A DNA stretch of 64,000 bases. Origin: Sphingobium sp. SCG-1 (GTDB lineage Bacteria; Pseudomonadota; Alphaproteobacteria; Sphingomonadales; Sphingomonadaceae). The notes beneath the pieces are model-generated. The model was not told where the DNA came from. It worked only from the letters and a program-made list of their open reading frames with translations, and did not search any database. Where the stretch lies: positions 434,001 through 498,000 of the forward strand of contig NZ_CP026372.1 in NCBI RefSeq assembly GCF_002953135.1, read 5' to 3'. Made by a program: the position numbers and the translations under genes. Shown in pieces: positions 1-7,304 of this stretch (the first letter of the stretch is position 1; each line of letters begins with the position of its first letter).

Positions 1-483
1 CTCATAGCGTTTCAGCGTCGTTTCGACCGGCTGCAACAGCGCTTTCAACTGCGCCTCGCCCTTCTGGTTCGCCTGATCGAATCGCTGGTCGGCGCGCTCC
101 AGAAATGTCTTCTGTGCCTGCTCCAGCAGCTTGCCGCCGATCTCACTGAACTGCGCGGAGAGTTGCTCCTTCGCCTGCACCAACCCGCGTATCTGCTCCT
201 GAAACGCCTCGGTGCGCGCTGCCTGCTCTGACCGGAACGCCGCCAGATCGCGCAACGCCGCCTCGCGCTCCGCCTGTGCCGTATCCAGCCGCCCGGAGAG
301 CAGCGCCGCCTGCTCAGCCCGCTCGCGCGCCACTGCCAGATCACGCTCGGCACTGTCGCGCTGCGCCGTCGCCGCCTCGACTCGTGCGGCCAGCGCCGCC
401 ATGCCCTGTCCACGCAGGAGCCACCCTGCAATCAGCCCAGCGACCAGTGCGACAATGATAAGAACGACGGCAATCAGATCCAT
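1..483 (-). CDS. rmuC: DNA recombination protein RmuC, N-terminal part (cut by window edge)
   Basis: The reading frame starts at an ATG at 483 and stays open to the window edge, giving 161 codons. It begins with one hydrophobic helix (about residues 2-24, ending GWLLRG). A long Ala/Glu/Arg/Gln-rich coiled coil follows, and the last visible part (QKTFLERADQRFDQ) matches the region leading into the RmuC nuclease-like domain. RmuC proteins are membrane-anchored coiled-coil proteins that limit recombination at inverted repeats. The catalytic-fold domain lies outside the window. The gene is downstream of recR and def on the same strand, with 72 nt between def and this start. Confidence 0.8.
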   Translation of the reverse strand, partial: MDLIAVVLIIVALVAGLIAGWLLRGQGMAALAARVEAATAQRDSAERDLAVARERAEQAALLSGRLDTAQAEREAALRDLAAFRSEQAARTEAFQEQIRGLVQAKEQLSAQFSEIGGKLLEQAQKTFLERADQRFDQANQKGEAQLKALLQPVETTLKRYE

Positions 484-555
484 GAGCACTTTCCGCAACA
501 AAGAACGAAAAGTGAACCTACCGGACTAGCCATGGAGTGGCAAGCGCAACGGGCT

Positions 556-1092
556 TCAAGCCGCCTTGGCGGTTTCCTTGCGCAGCTTCGCCAGCTTCTT
601 CAACACCATGTCGCGCTTCAGGCGCGAGAGATGGTCGATGAACAATACCCCTTCGAGGTGATCCATCTCATGCTGCAGGCACGTCGCCATCAGGCCGTCC
701 AGCTGCTCTTCGCGAATTCGTCCGTCGCGATCCATCCAGCTTGCGCGAATGGCCGCGGGACGCTCGACTTCGGCATACTGCTCCGGGATCGAGAGGCAGC
801 CCTCCTGATAGACCGACAGGTCGGGCGATCCGTCAAGGATCTGCGGATTGATGAACACCATCGGGCGTTTGACGGGAGGGCCGTCCTCGACCTCCGGCTC
901 CTGCAAATCCATCACCAGCACGCGCTTGGGTACGCCCACCTGGATCGCGGCAAGGCCGATACCCGGCGCATCGTACATCGTTTCGAACATATCGTCGATC
1001 AGCCGGTTGAGATCGGCGTCGATCGTCTCGACGGGCGTGGAGATGGTGCGCAGCCGGGGATCGGGCGCTTCGATGATCGGAAGAATGGCCAT
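556..1092 (-). CDS. def: peptide deformylase
   Basis: This 178-residue protein removes the formyl group from the N-terminal methionine of new proteins, in the cytoplasm, using an Fe2+-type metal centre. All three family motifs are present: GIGLAAIQVG near residue 45, EGCLSIP near residue 97 (metal Cys) and QHEMDHLEG near residue 140 (two metal His and the catalytic Glu). Length is normal for the family. It lies 80 nt downstream of recR on the same strand. The functionally linked fmt, which adds the formyl group, is close by on the other strand, so the usual def/fmt partnership is kept although they do not form one operon. Confidence 0.95.
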   Translation of the reverse strand: MAILPIIEAPDPRLRTISTPVETIDADLNRLIDDMFETMYDAPGIGLAAIQVGVPKRVLVMDLQEPEVEDGPPVKRPMVFINPQILDGSPDLSVYQEGCLSIPEQYAEVERPAAIRASWMDRDGRIREEQLDGLMATCLQHEMDHLEGVLFIDHLSRLKRDMVLKKLAKLRKETAKAA

Positions 1093-1172
1093 GCCCCTAA
1101 AATATGGGCGGATCGCAATAAGATCAAGTCGCCGCGCGATCGGTTCATCCCGCCGGACCTATTCCCCCGGCA

Positions 1173-1769
1173 TCAACCCACGGGCCGCCGCGCGCGCAAA
1201 GCCTGCGCCAACGTCCCCTCGTCCAGATAATCCAGCTCGCCACCCACCGGCAGCCCATGCGCCAGTTGCGTCAGCCGGATCGGAAAACTCTCCAGCCGCT
1301 CGGCGATATAATGCGCGGTCGTCTGCCCCTCCAGCGTCGCGTTCATCGCCAGCACGACCTCGTCGATTCCACCCGCTGCCACTCGCCCGATCAGCGTGTC
1401 GATCGAGAGATCCTCGGGCCGCACCCCCTCCAGCGCGGACAGCCGCCCGCCCAGCACATGAAAGCGTCCCGGAAACAACCGCGACTTGTCGAGCGCCCAC
1501 AGGTCCGACACATCCTCCACCACGCACAGCGCCCGCGCGTCGCGGCGCGGATCGGTGCAGATGCCGCACGGATCGACGGTATCCACATTGCCACAGAGCG
1601 CACAGGTCGAAAGCCGCTCCTCCACTGCCTCCAGCGCCCGGCGCAACGGTGCCAGCGCCAGCTCGCGCTTCTTCAGCAAATGCAGCACCGCCCGCCGCGC
1701 CGATCGCGGGCCAAGGCCGGGAAGGCGGGAGAGCGCCTGCGTCAACGCGTCTATTTCGGGAGAGGCCAT
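1173..1769 (-). CDS. recR: recombination mediator RecR
   Basis: A 198-residue protein of the RecFOR gap-repair pathway. It starts with the helix-hairpin-helix region ([15 protein letters not shown]) and has a four-cysteine zinc finger ([16 protein letters not shown]). The Toprim domain follows ([29 protein letters not shown]), and the typical C-terminal [12 protein letters not shown] closes it. The open frame extends upstream to 2054, but that extension overlaps fmt on the other strand. The ATG at 1769 gives exactly the usual family length, so I chose it. MLSFM, a few codons earlier, is an alternative. The start is divergent from fmt, with 54 nt between them. Confidence 0.94.
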   Translation of the reverse strand: MASPEIDALTQALSRLPGLGPRSARRAVLHLLKKRELALAPLRRALEAVEERLSTCALCGNVDTVDPCGICTDPRRDARALCVVEDVSDLWALDKSRLFPGRFHVLGGRLSALEGVRPEDLSIDTLIGRVAAGGIDEVVLAMNATLEGQTTAHYIAERLESFPIRLTQLAHGLPVGGELDYLDEGTLAQALRARRPVG

Positions 1770-1823
1770 GAACGACAACATAGGGGCTTGCGTTGCATGG
1801 CGACAAGGGCTTGAGAGGACGCC

Positions 1824-2732
1824 ATGCGCATCATCTACATGGGAACGCCGCAATTCGCGGTGCCGGGACTGGAACGACTGGTCGAGGCAGGGCATGAAAT
1901 CGTCGCCGTCTACAGCCAGCCGCCGCGTCCGGCAGGGCGGGGGAAGGGGCTGCGCGCCTCTCCGGTACAGGCGCGGGCAGAGGCGCTGGGCCTGCCCGTC
2001 CACACGCCGACGGGCCTGAAAGACGCCGCCGCGCAGGCCGCGTTCGTCATGCACGAAGCCGATGTCGCGGTGGTCGCCGCCTATGGTCTCATCCTGCCGC
2101 GCGCGATCCTAGATGCGCCGAAACGCGGCTGCTTCAACATCCACGCGTCGTTGTTGCCCCGCTGGCGCGGTGCCGCGCCGATCCAGCGCGCCATCCTGGC
2201 GGGCGATCACGTTACCGGGGTCACGATCATGGACATGGAGGCAGGCCTCGACACCGGTCCGATGCGCGCCAAGCATGTGACGCCACTCGAAGCCAAGACG
2301 GCAGGCGAACTCACCGACGAACTGGCCGAAGCCGGCGCGACTCTGATGCGCCAAGTGCTCGAAGACCTCGACGCCTTTCCGCCCGTGCCGCAACCGGAGG
2401 AAGGCATCACCTACGCCGCCAAGATCGACAAGGCGGAATCGCGGCTGGACTTCACCGCCGACGCGCATGTCGTGGAGCGGCAGGTCCGCGCCTTCAATCC
2501 CGCCCCCGGCGCATTCTTCAGCTATCGCGGCGAGCGTTTCCGCGTCCACGCCGCGCACTGCGAGACGCGCGACGGTCCACCGGGCGAATTGCTCGACGAT
2601 ACGTTACTGATCGGCTGCGGCACGGGCAGCCTTCGCCCCACTCTGATCCAGCGCGCGGGCAAGGCGGCGATGCTGCCTGGCGAGCTGCTGAACGGCTTTG
2701 ACATGCCCGCCGGATCACGCGTGGATGATTGA
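1824..2732 (+). CDS. fmt: methionyl-tRNA formyltransferase
   Basis: A 302-residue cytoplasmic enzyme that transfers a formyl group from 10-formyl-tetrahydrofolate to initiator Met-tRNA. The N-terminal formyltransferase domain starts [13 protein letters not shown]. It contains the catalytic region with Asn, His and Asp ([19 protein letters not shown] near residue 110, then GLDTGP near residue 145). The C-terminal tRNA-binding domain covers about residues 205-300 ([12 protein letters not shown]). Length is normal. It is the first of the plus-strand housekeeping genes and ends 114 nt before truA, a gap that holds a long inverted repeat. Confidence 0.95.
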   Translation: MRIIYMGTPQFAVPGLERLVEAGHEIVAVYSQPPRPAGRGKGLRASPVQARAEALGLPVHTPTGLKDAAAQAAFVMHEADVAVVAAYGLILPRAILDAPKRGCFNIHASLLPRWRGAAPIQRAILAGDHVTGVTIMDMEAGLDTGPMRAKHVTPLEAKTAGELTDELAEAGATLMRQVLEDLDAFPPVPQPEEGITYAAKIDKAESRLDFTADAHVVERQVRAFNPAPGAFFSYRGERFRVHAAHCETRDGPPGELLDDTLLIGCGTGSLRPTLIQRAGKAAMLPGELLNGFDMPAGSRVDD

Positions 2733-2758
2733 AGCCCGCCCACACCATACCTTATCCT

Positions 2759-2824
2759 CCGTTCGGTTCGAGCTTGTCGAGAACGCGTCTCGCGCCAATT
2801 TCTCGACAAGCTCGATCCGAACGG
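2759..2824. repeat. long imperfect inverted repeat, copy 1
   Basis: Arms 2759-2783 and 2800-2824 are 25 nt each and pair with one mismatch around a 16-nt spacer. The arm starts CCGTTCGGTTCGAGCTTGTC. No T-run follows, so it is not a typical intrinsic terminator. A diverged copy lies at 4513-4578. Both are in short gaps between plus-strand housekeeping genes, which fits a dispersed REP-like extragenic palindrome. Confidence 0.8.
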
Positions 2825-2846
2825 GGCAGGAGCAACAGCCTAATTC

Positions 2847-3587
2847 ATGACCCGCTATGCTTTCACCGTGGAGTATGACGGCCGCCCCTTCATGGGCTGG
2901 CAACGTCAACCCCACGGCCCCACCGTGCAGCAGGCGATTGAACTGGCGATCACGCAGATCACCGGCGAAACCGCCACCGTCAACGCCGCCGGACGCACCG
3001 ACGCAGGCGTCCACGGCATCGCCATGCGCGCTCATGTCGACATCGCGAAACCGTTCGCCCCCTTCCGCCTGCTGGAAGCGCTCAACGCCATGATGCGCGA
3101 TGTGCCGGTCGCAATCACCGACTGCGACATCGTACCCGACGATTGGCACGCGCGCTTTTCATGCACCGGGCGCTCTTACGTGTACCGCATCGTCAACCGA
3201 CGCCCGCCGCTGACATGGGAAAAAGGCCTCGCCTGGCGCATCGGCCAGCCGCTCGATGCGCAGGCGATGCAGGACGCTGCCGATCTCCTCATCGGCCTTC
3301 ACGATTTCACCACCTTCCGCTCTGCGCACTGTCAATCCGCCAGCCCCGTCAAGACACTCGACCGGCTGGACGTGATCCGCACCGGCGACCGCATCGACAT
3401 TCACGCCGCCGCGCGCTCCTTCCTCCATCATCAGGTCCGCTCGATGGTCGGTTGCCTCTCGCTCGTGGGCCTCGGCAAATGGTCGGTGCCGGACATGCGC
3501 ACAGCGCTCGAGGCTGCGGACCGCACCGCGCTCGGCCTCAATGCGCCGCCCGACGGGCTATATTTCGTGGACGCGACATACCCCTGA
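2847..3587 (+). CDS. truA: tRNA pseudouridine(38-40) synthase TruA
   Basis: A 246-residue enzyme that isomerises uridines 38-40 in the anticodon stem of tRNAs. The catalytic motif GRTDAGVHG puts the active-site Asp at residue 52. Other family marks are [13 protein letters not shown] near the N-terminus, the YVYRI region near residue 115 and the C-terminal [12 protein letters not shown]. Length is normal. It follows fmt on the same strand, as in many alphaproteobacteria. The gap to purC holds a strong hairpin that may end the fmt-truA transcript. Confidence 0.94.
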   Translation: MTRYAFTVEYDGRPFMGWQRQPHGPTVQQAIELAITQITGETATVNAAGRTDAGVHGIAMRAHVDIAKPFAPFRLLEALNAMMRDVPVAITDCDIVPDDWHARFSCTGRSYVYRIVNRRPPLTWEKGLAWRIGQPLDAQAMQDAADLLIGLHDFTTFRSAHCQSASPVKTLDRLDVIRTGDRIDIHAAARSFLHHQVRSMVGCLSLVGLGKWSVPDMRTALEAADRTALGLNAPPDGLYFVDATYP

Positions 3588-3649
3588 CGATGGGATGCGC
3601 CACACCCATTTGCACCCCACCGCACTTTCGTCTATTGGCCGCGCTTACA

Positions 3650-3704
3650 GCCCCGGCAACCGCTGATCCTTTTCGATTCGCGTCTGCCGGGGCGCATTGT
3701 TTTT
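3650..3704 (+). terminator. terminator-like hairpin between truA and purC
   Basis: GCCCCGGCA (3650-3658) pairs perfectly with TGCCGGGGC (3685-3693). The loop is 26 nt, and GCATTGTTTTT follows to 3704. The T-tract starts about six bases after the stem, so it is an imperfect intrinsic terminator. It ends 19 nt before the purC start and could also act as a leader hairpin of purC. Confidence 0.45.
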
Positions 3705-3723
3705 GCAAAGCAGGGATATGCCC

Positions 3724-4503
3724 ATGGCCCGTCGCCGCCAGATCTACGAAGGCAAAGCCAAGATCCTGTATGAGGGTCCGGAACCCGGCACGCTGATCCA
3801 ATATTTCAAGGATGATGCGACAGCGTTCAACGCCCAGAAAAAGGGTACGATCAGCGGCAAGGGCGTCCTCAACAACCGCATTTCGGAGCATATCTTCACG
3901 CTCCTTGCGCAGATCGGCGTACCCACGCACTTCATCCGCCGCCTCAACATGCGCGAGCAGTTGATCCGGCAGGTCGAGATCATTCCGATCGAAGTGATCG
4001 TCCGCAACGTCGCGGCAGGCTCGCTCAGCAAGAAGCTCGGCATCGAGGAAGGCACACAGCTTCCCCGCACGCTGATCGAATATTGCTACAAGGACGATGC
4101 GCTCGGCGACCCGATGATTTCGGACGAGCATATCGCCTGCTTCGGCTGGGCCAGCCAGGAAGAGATGCACGACATCGCCGACATGGCGATCCGGGTGAAC
4201 GACTTCATGTGCGGGCTCTTCGCCGCGATTGGCATCCGCCTGATCGACTTCAAGCTGGAATTTGGCCGCCTGTGGGACGGTGAGTTCAGTCGCGTTATCC
4301 TCGCCGACGAAATCAGCCCCGATGGCTGCCGCCTGTGGGACGCGGTCACCAACGAAAAGCTCGACAAGGACCGTTTCCGCCGTGACCTCGGCGGCGAAGT
4401 CGAAGCCTATCAGGAAGTCGCCCGCCGCCTGGGGCTGCTGCCGGAGGGTGCCGAAAACGCGATCCTCGACATGGAAACCCACCGCAAAAAGCGCGGGATC
4501 TAA
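3724..4503 (+). CDS. purC: phosphoribosylaminoimidazole-succinocarboxamide synthase (SAICAR synthetase)
   Basis: A 259-residue purine biosynthesis enzyme that joins aspartate to CAIR with ATP. The N-terminus [18 protein letters not shown] is characteristic. The family signature regions follow: [15 protein letters not shown] near residue 95, [10 protein letters not shown] near residue 174 and [16 protein letters not shown] near residue 195. I chose the ATG at 3724 because AGGGA at 3712-3716 is at the right distance. The ATG at 3718 and the longer frame from 3697 are too close to or upstream of it. It is followed after a second inverted repeat by purS and purQ, so three steps of the pathway sit together. 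Confidence 0.94.
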   Translation: MARRRQIYEGKAKILYEGPEPGTLIQYFKDDATAFNAQKKGTISGKGVLNNRISEHIFTLLAQIGVPTHFIRRLNMREQLIRQVEIIPIEVIVRNVAAGSLSKKLGIEEGTQLPRTLIEYCYKDDALGDPMISDEHIACFGWASQEEMHDIADMAIRVNDFMCGLFAAIGIRLIDFKLEFGRLWDGEFSRVILADEISPDGCRLWDAVTNEKLDKDRFRRDLGGEVEAYQEVARRLGLLPEGAENAILDMETHRKKRGI

Positions 4504-4512
4504 CGACCAGAC

Positions 4513-4578
4513 CCGTTCGGTTCGAGCGTGTCCAGAACGCTCTCCGCACCCCGTTCTCGACAAGCCCGAACCGAACGG
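4513..4578. repeat. long imperfect inverted repeat, copy 2
   Basis: Arms 4513-4539 and 4552-4578 are 27 nt each, with three mismatches and a 12-nt spacer. The outer part CCGTTCGGTTCGAGC is identical to the start of the copy at 2759. It starts 10 nt after the purC stop. No T-run follows. Confidence 0.78.
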
Positions 4579-4705
4579 ACGGAGGGTGTTGCCTAACCGG
4601 ACGCGCAGTTGCGAACAGATCGCCAAACCCCACCGAACCCCTTCATCTCCGCGCCAAATTGGTCTAGGGGCTTGGCCAACGCGCAAGCCCCAAGGAGTCT
4701 CGCCC

Positions 4706-4939
4706 ATGAAAGCCCGTATTTTCGTCACTCTGAAGGGCGGCGTGCTCGATCCGCAGGGCCGGGCGATCCATCACGCGCTAAGCGGTCTCGGCTTCTCAGG
4801 CGTCAATGATGTCCGCGCCGGAAAGCTCATCGAGATTGACCTCGCGGACGACACCAGCGACGCGGATATCGACGCGATGTGCCAAAAGCTGCTCGCCAAC
4901 ACCGTCATTGAAAACTACCGCATCGAAAAGGTCGCCTAG
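4706..4939 (+). CDS. purS: phosphoribosylformylglycinamidine synthase subunit PurS
   Basis: A 77-residue subunit that links PurQ and PurL in the three-part FGAM synthase of purine biosynthesis. It starts [18 protein letters not shown] and ends with the typical [12 protein letters not shown]. The start is set by a good AAGGAG at 4692-4697. Longer frames upstream overlap the purC end and the repeat and were rejected. The stop is one base before the purQ ATG, so the two are translationally linked. The large subunit purL is not in the window. Confidence 0.94.
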   Translation: MKARIFVTLKGGVLDPQGRAIHHALSGLGFSGVNDVRAGKLIEIDLADDTSDADIDAMCQKLLANTVIENYRIEKVA

Positions 4940-4940
4940 G

Positions 4941-5615
4941 ATGAAGAGCGCCGTCATCGTCTTCCCCGGCAGCAATTGCGACCGTGACCTCGCCGTCGCC
5001 TTCGCGCAGGTGACTGGCCACGCGCCGACGATGGTCTGGCACGGCGACAGCGAATTGCCCGAAGGCATCGACCTGTTCGGCGTCCCCGGCGGCTTCTCCT
5101 ATGGCGATTATCTCCGCTCCGGCGCGATGGCCGCGCGCTCGCCGGTGATGCAGGCGGTGGCGAAGGCGGCGGAGCGCGGCGCCTACGTCTTCGGCGTATG
5201 CAACGGCTTTCAGGTGCTGACCGAGACCGGCCTTCTCCCCGGCGCGCTGATGCGCAACGCAGGCATCCACTTCGTCTGCCGCGACGTAGCGCTGACGGTG
5301 GAGAACACCCAGTCCGCCTTCACTGCCAAATATGACGCCGGCGAGACGATCACGATCCCCGTCGCCCACCATGACGGCAACTACTTCGCCGACGACGCCA
5401 CGCTAGACCGGCTCGAAGGCGAAGGCCGCGTCGCCTTCCGCTACGCCGAACCCGTCAACGGCTCCGCCCGCAACATCGCAGGCATCCTGAACGACGCAGG
5501 CAATGTCCTGGGCATGATGCCCCACCCCGAACGCATGATCGAACCCGCCCACGGCGGCACCGACGGCCGCCGCCTGTTCGAAGGACTGGTCGAGGGCCTG
5601 CTGACGCGCGCCTGA
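4941..5615 (+). CDS. purQ: phosphoribosylformylglycinamidine synthase subunit PurQ (glutaminase)
   Basis: A 224-residue class I glutamine amidotransferase that supplies ammonia to PurL. The nucleophile Cys is at residue 87 ([10 protein letters not shown]), and His195 and Glu197 complete the triad (MMPHPERM). The N-terminal [10 protein letters not shown] is typical of PurQ. The start immediately follows the purS stop. The gene ends 18 nt before the end of the convergent GH5 gene, and no clear terminator is visible between them. Confidence 0.95.
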   Translation: MKSAVIVFPGSNCDRDLAVAFAQVTGHAPTMVWHGDSELPEGIDLFGVPGGFSYGDYLRSGAMAARSPVMQAVAKAAERGAYVFGVCNGFQVLTETGLLPGALMRNAGIHFVCRDVALTVENTQSAFTAKYDAGETITIPVAHHDGNYFADDATLDRLEGEGRVAFRYAEPVNGSARNIAGILNDAGNVLGMMPHPERMIEPAHGGTDGRRLFEGLVEGLLTRA

Positions 5616-5633
5616 ACGCCTATCCGCGGCACC

Positions 5634-6788
5634 TCATGACGGCATCAGCGTCGTCGTGGTCTGCACCGCATCCAGCATTCCCGGAACCCACCCCGTCTTG
5701 GTGTAGAGCGAGAAGCCGTTGGTGAATGACCAGGCGCAGCTTTGCACCCCGATCGAGGCGAAGGCGGAACTGACCATACCGTAATATTTCACGCGATCCG
5801 CGACGTTGACTCCGTCGATGTCATAGGCGCCATATTCGCCCAAAAACGGCACGCGCCCGGTGCGGTTCATATAGTCCTTCACCCGCGACACGGCCAAGTC
5901 GATGCTGGTGCGATCGCTATCCTGTAACGGCCGACCCATGGGATAGTTTATCGTTGTCCAGCCCGCGCCCTGATGCGTGAATTCCTTGGGATCATAGAAA
6001 TGGAAGGTCGGGATCAGGTTCGGATCGTCCATGGCGATGTCGAACGTGGCCAGCGACTGGACGGAACTGCCGTAATTGCCCGCAACGATGATCGGCCGAG
6101 TGGGATTGGTACGCCGGATTTCGCGGATCGCGGGCGTGAAGATGTCCCAGGTGCTCGCCTTGTTCCAGAACTCGTAACCCGGTTCGTTCAGCAACTCGAA
6201 CCACAGCTTCGGCCCGTCATTGCGATGCGCCTCCGCGATCTGCCGCCAGATCGCAACGAACCGCTCGCGCTCGGCGGCGGGCGATTGCTGGACATCCACA
6301 TAATGATGCAAGTCGATGATGATGTTGAGATCAGCTGCGACCGCTGCGTCGACGACCTGCCGGACGCGCGCCATCAATGCCGGATCGACGGCATAGGGGG
6401 ACGTTGTGGCGGTATGTACCGAATATTTGACTGGCAACCGCACCGTATCGAACCCCGCGGCGCGGATGGTCGCGAAATCGTCATCCCTGATTGGTCGCCC
6501 GAACATATCGCCTTCGACATCGCGCTCCAGCATGCCACCCATGTTCACGCATTTGCCCAGCGGTAGCGGATTGCCCTTCTCCGGCTTCGCGGCAGGCGCC
6601 AGTGTATAGCCGAATGCCGTCACCGCAGGCTTGGCGGCGATATTCTCGGTGGGCGGGGGCGCTGGCACGGACACGGGGGCCGATGGCGTTGCGGAGGCAG
6701 GCGTGGCTGCCACCGGTGTAGACTCGCCGCCACCGCAGGACGCCATGAGAAGAGCATAGAGGGGCAGTGACAATGAGCGCGCGCGCAT
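5634..6788 (-). CDS. lipoprotein glycoside hydrolase, family 5 (cellulase-like)
   Basis: A 384-residue predicted lipoprotein. From the ATG at 6788 a short signal peptide leads to a lipobox (LLMASC, Cys at about residue 18), then a Pro/Ala/Thr-rich linker to about residue 55, then a TIM-barrel glycosidase domain. The GH5 acid/base Glu is in FELLNEPG and the nucleophile Glu in PFLGEYGAY. The DLHHY region is also typical. The frame is open 16 codons further up, but the shorter start gives a proper signal peptide. GH5 enzymes cut beta-glucans, mannans and related chains; the substrate here cannot be told. Upstream lie two copies of a 16-bp direct repeat that may be regulatory. Confidence 0.88.
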   Translation of the reverse strand: MRARSLSLPLYALLMASCGGGESTPVAATPASATPSAPVSVPAPPPTENIAAKPAVTAFGYTLAPAAKPEKGNPLPLGKCVNMGGMLERDVEGDMFGRPIRDDDFATIRAAGFDTVRLPVKYSVHTATTSPYAVDPALMARVRQVVDAAVAADLNIIIDLHHYVDVQQSPAAERERFVAIWRQIAEAHRNDGPKLWFELLNEPGYEFWNKASTWDIFTPAIREIRRTNPTRPIIVAGNYGSSVQSLATFDIAMDDPNLIPTFHFYDPKEFTHQGAGWTTINYPMGRPLQDSDRTSIDLAVSRVKDYMNRTGRVPFLGEYGAYDIDGVNVADRVKYYGMVSSAFASIGVQSCAWSFTNGFSLYTKTGWVPGMLDAVQTTTTLMPS

Positions 6789-6844
6789 GAAGGCTGTTCC
6801 GATCGCAGACGGCCGACGTTCGCGCGAGGCGATCATCTACCTGA

Positions 6845-6946
6845 TTTCGCATCAGAAAAGCTCTATTTGAATATAGTTAACGACCGGTTGAGCATGGCCG
6901 TTCATTTTCGACCCAGATGCCCCGTGACGCTTTCGCATCGGAAAAG
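6845..6946. promoter_or_regulatory. pair of 16-bp direct repeats upstream of the GH5 gene
   Basis: TTTCGCATCAGAAAAG at 6845-6860 recurs as TTTCGCATCGGAAAAG at 6931-6946 with one difference, 86 bp apart start to start. They lie 57 and 143 bp upstream of the GH5 start. I did not notice a further copy in the window. A regulator-binding role is an inference. Confidence 0.4.
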
Positions 6947-6982
6947 AGATGAATAAGGTTAAAAGGCCGCCAGAGCCGAACC

Positions 6983-7061
6983 ACTGTCATCCCGGTAAAG
7001 TCCAAGTCTTGCTATTTCGCTGCAAACCGACAGGAGATGCCTGCCCTCGCGGGAATAACGG
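6983..7061. repeat. degenerate VIPARAG-type extragenic repeat
   Basis: Read on the minus strand, 7029-7061 contains CCGTTATTCCCGCGAGGGCA. This translates in one frame as the VIPARAGI peptide typical of a widespread bacterial extragenic repeat. A similar half (CTGTCATCCCGG) starts near 6983 in the opposite direction, so the element may have once had inverted ends. It does not look active. Confidence 0.45.
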
Positions 7062-7304
7062 AACGTAGCCATTCCGGCCCGGATACAGGCTGACATCGCA
7101 CACACGTTGGGAAGGACTTCCCGCAATTTCCGCATTCGCGTGTCAGAATTGTCGTATCCACATGAAGTGACATTCGGCACGTGAAGATCGGGAGGAGTCG
7201 GTAATCACAATTGGCAGATGCACATGGTTCATTTGCGATGCGCCGCTCTTTCCTACTCCCGCGGGCTAGCCTATGTCTTTGCCTATTGTGACTTAGGATG
7301 CGGC

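Larger units (their letters stand above)
6789..7304. other. 516-bp intergenic region between divergent GH5 gene and cstA
   Basis: No convincing protein gene is visible. It holds the direct repeats at 6845-6860 and 6931-6946 on the GH5 side and a VIPARAG-type repeat remnant at about 6983-7061. The promoters of both divergent genes must lie here, but I could not identify good -35/-10 pairs. Confidence 0.6.

Noticed and set aside
2243..2256. GACACCGGTCCG in fmt as an operator of the pectin regulator.
   Set aside because: Inside a housekeeping gene, one half-site only, and such strings are common in coding DNA of this composition. The same applies to similar strings in mmsA and the XoxJ-like gene.
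3538..4728. A 396-codon frame opposite purC.
   Set aside because: It covers the whole of purC and the inverted repeat and has no domain look; it mirrors codon bias of purC.
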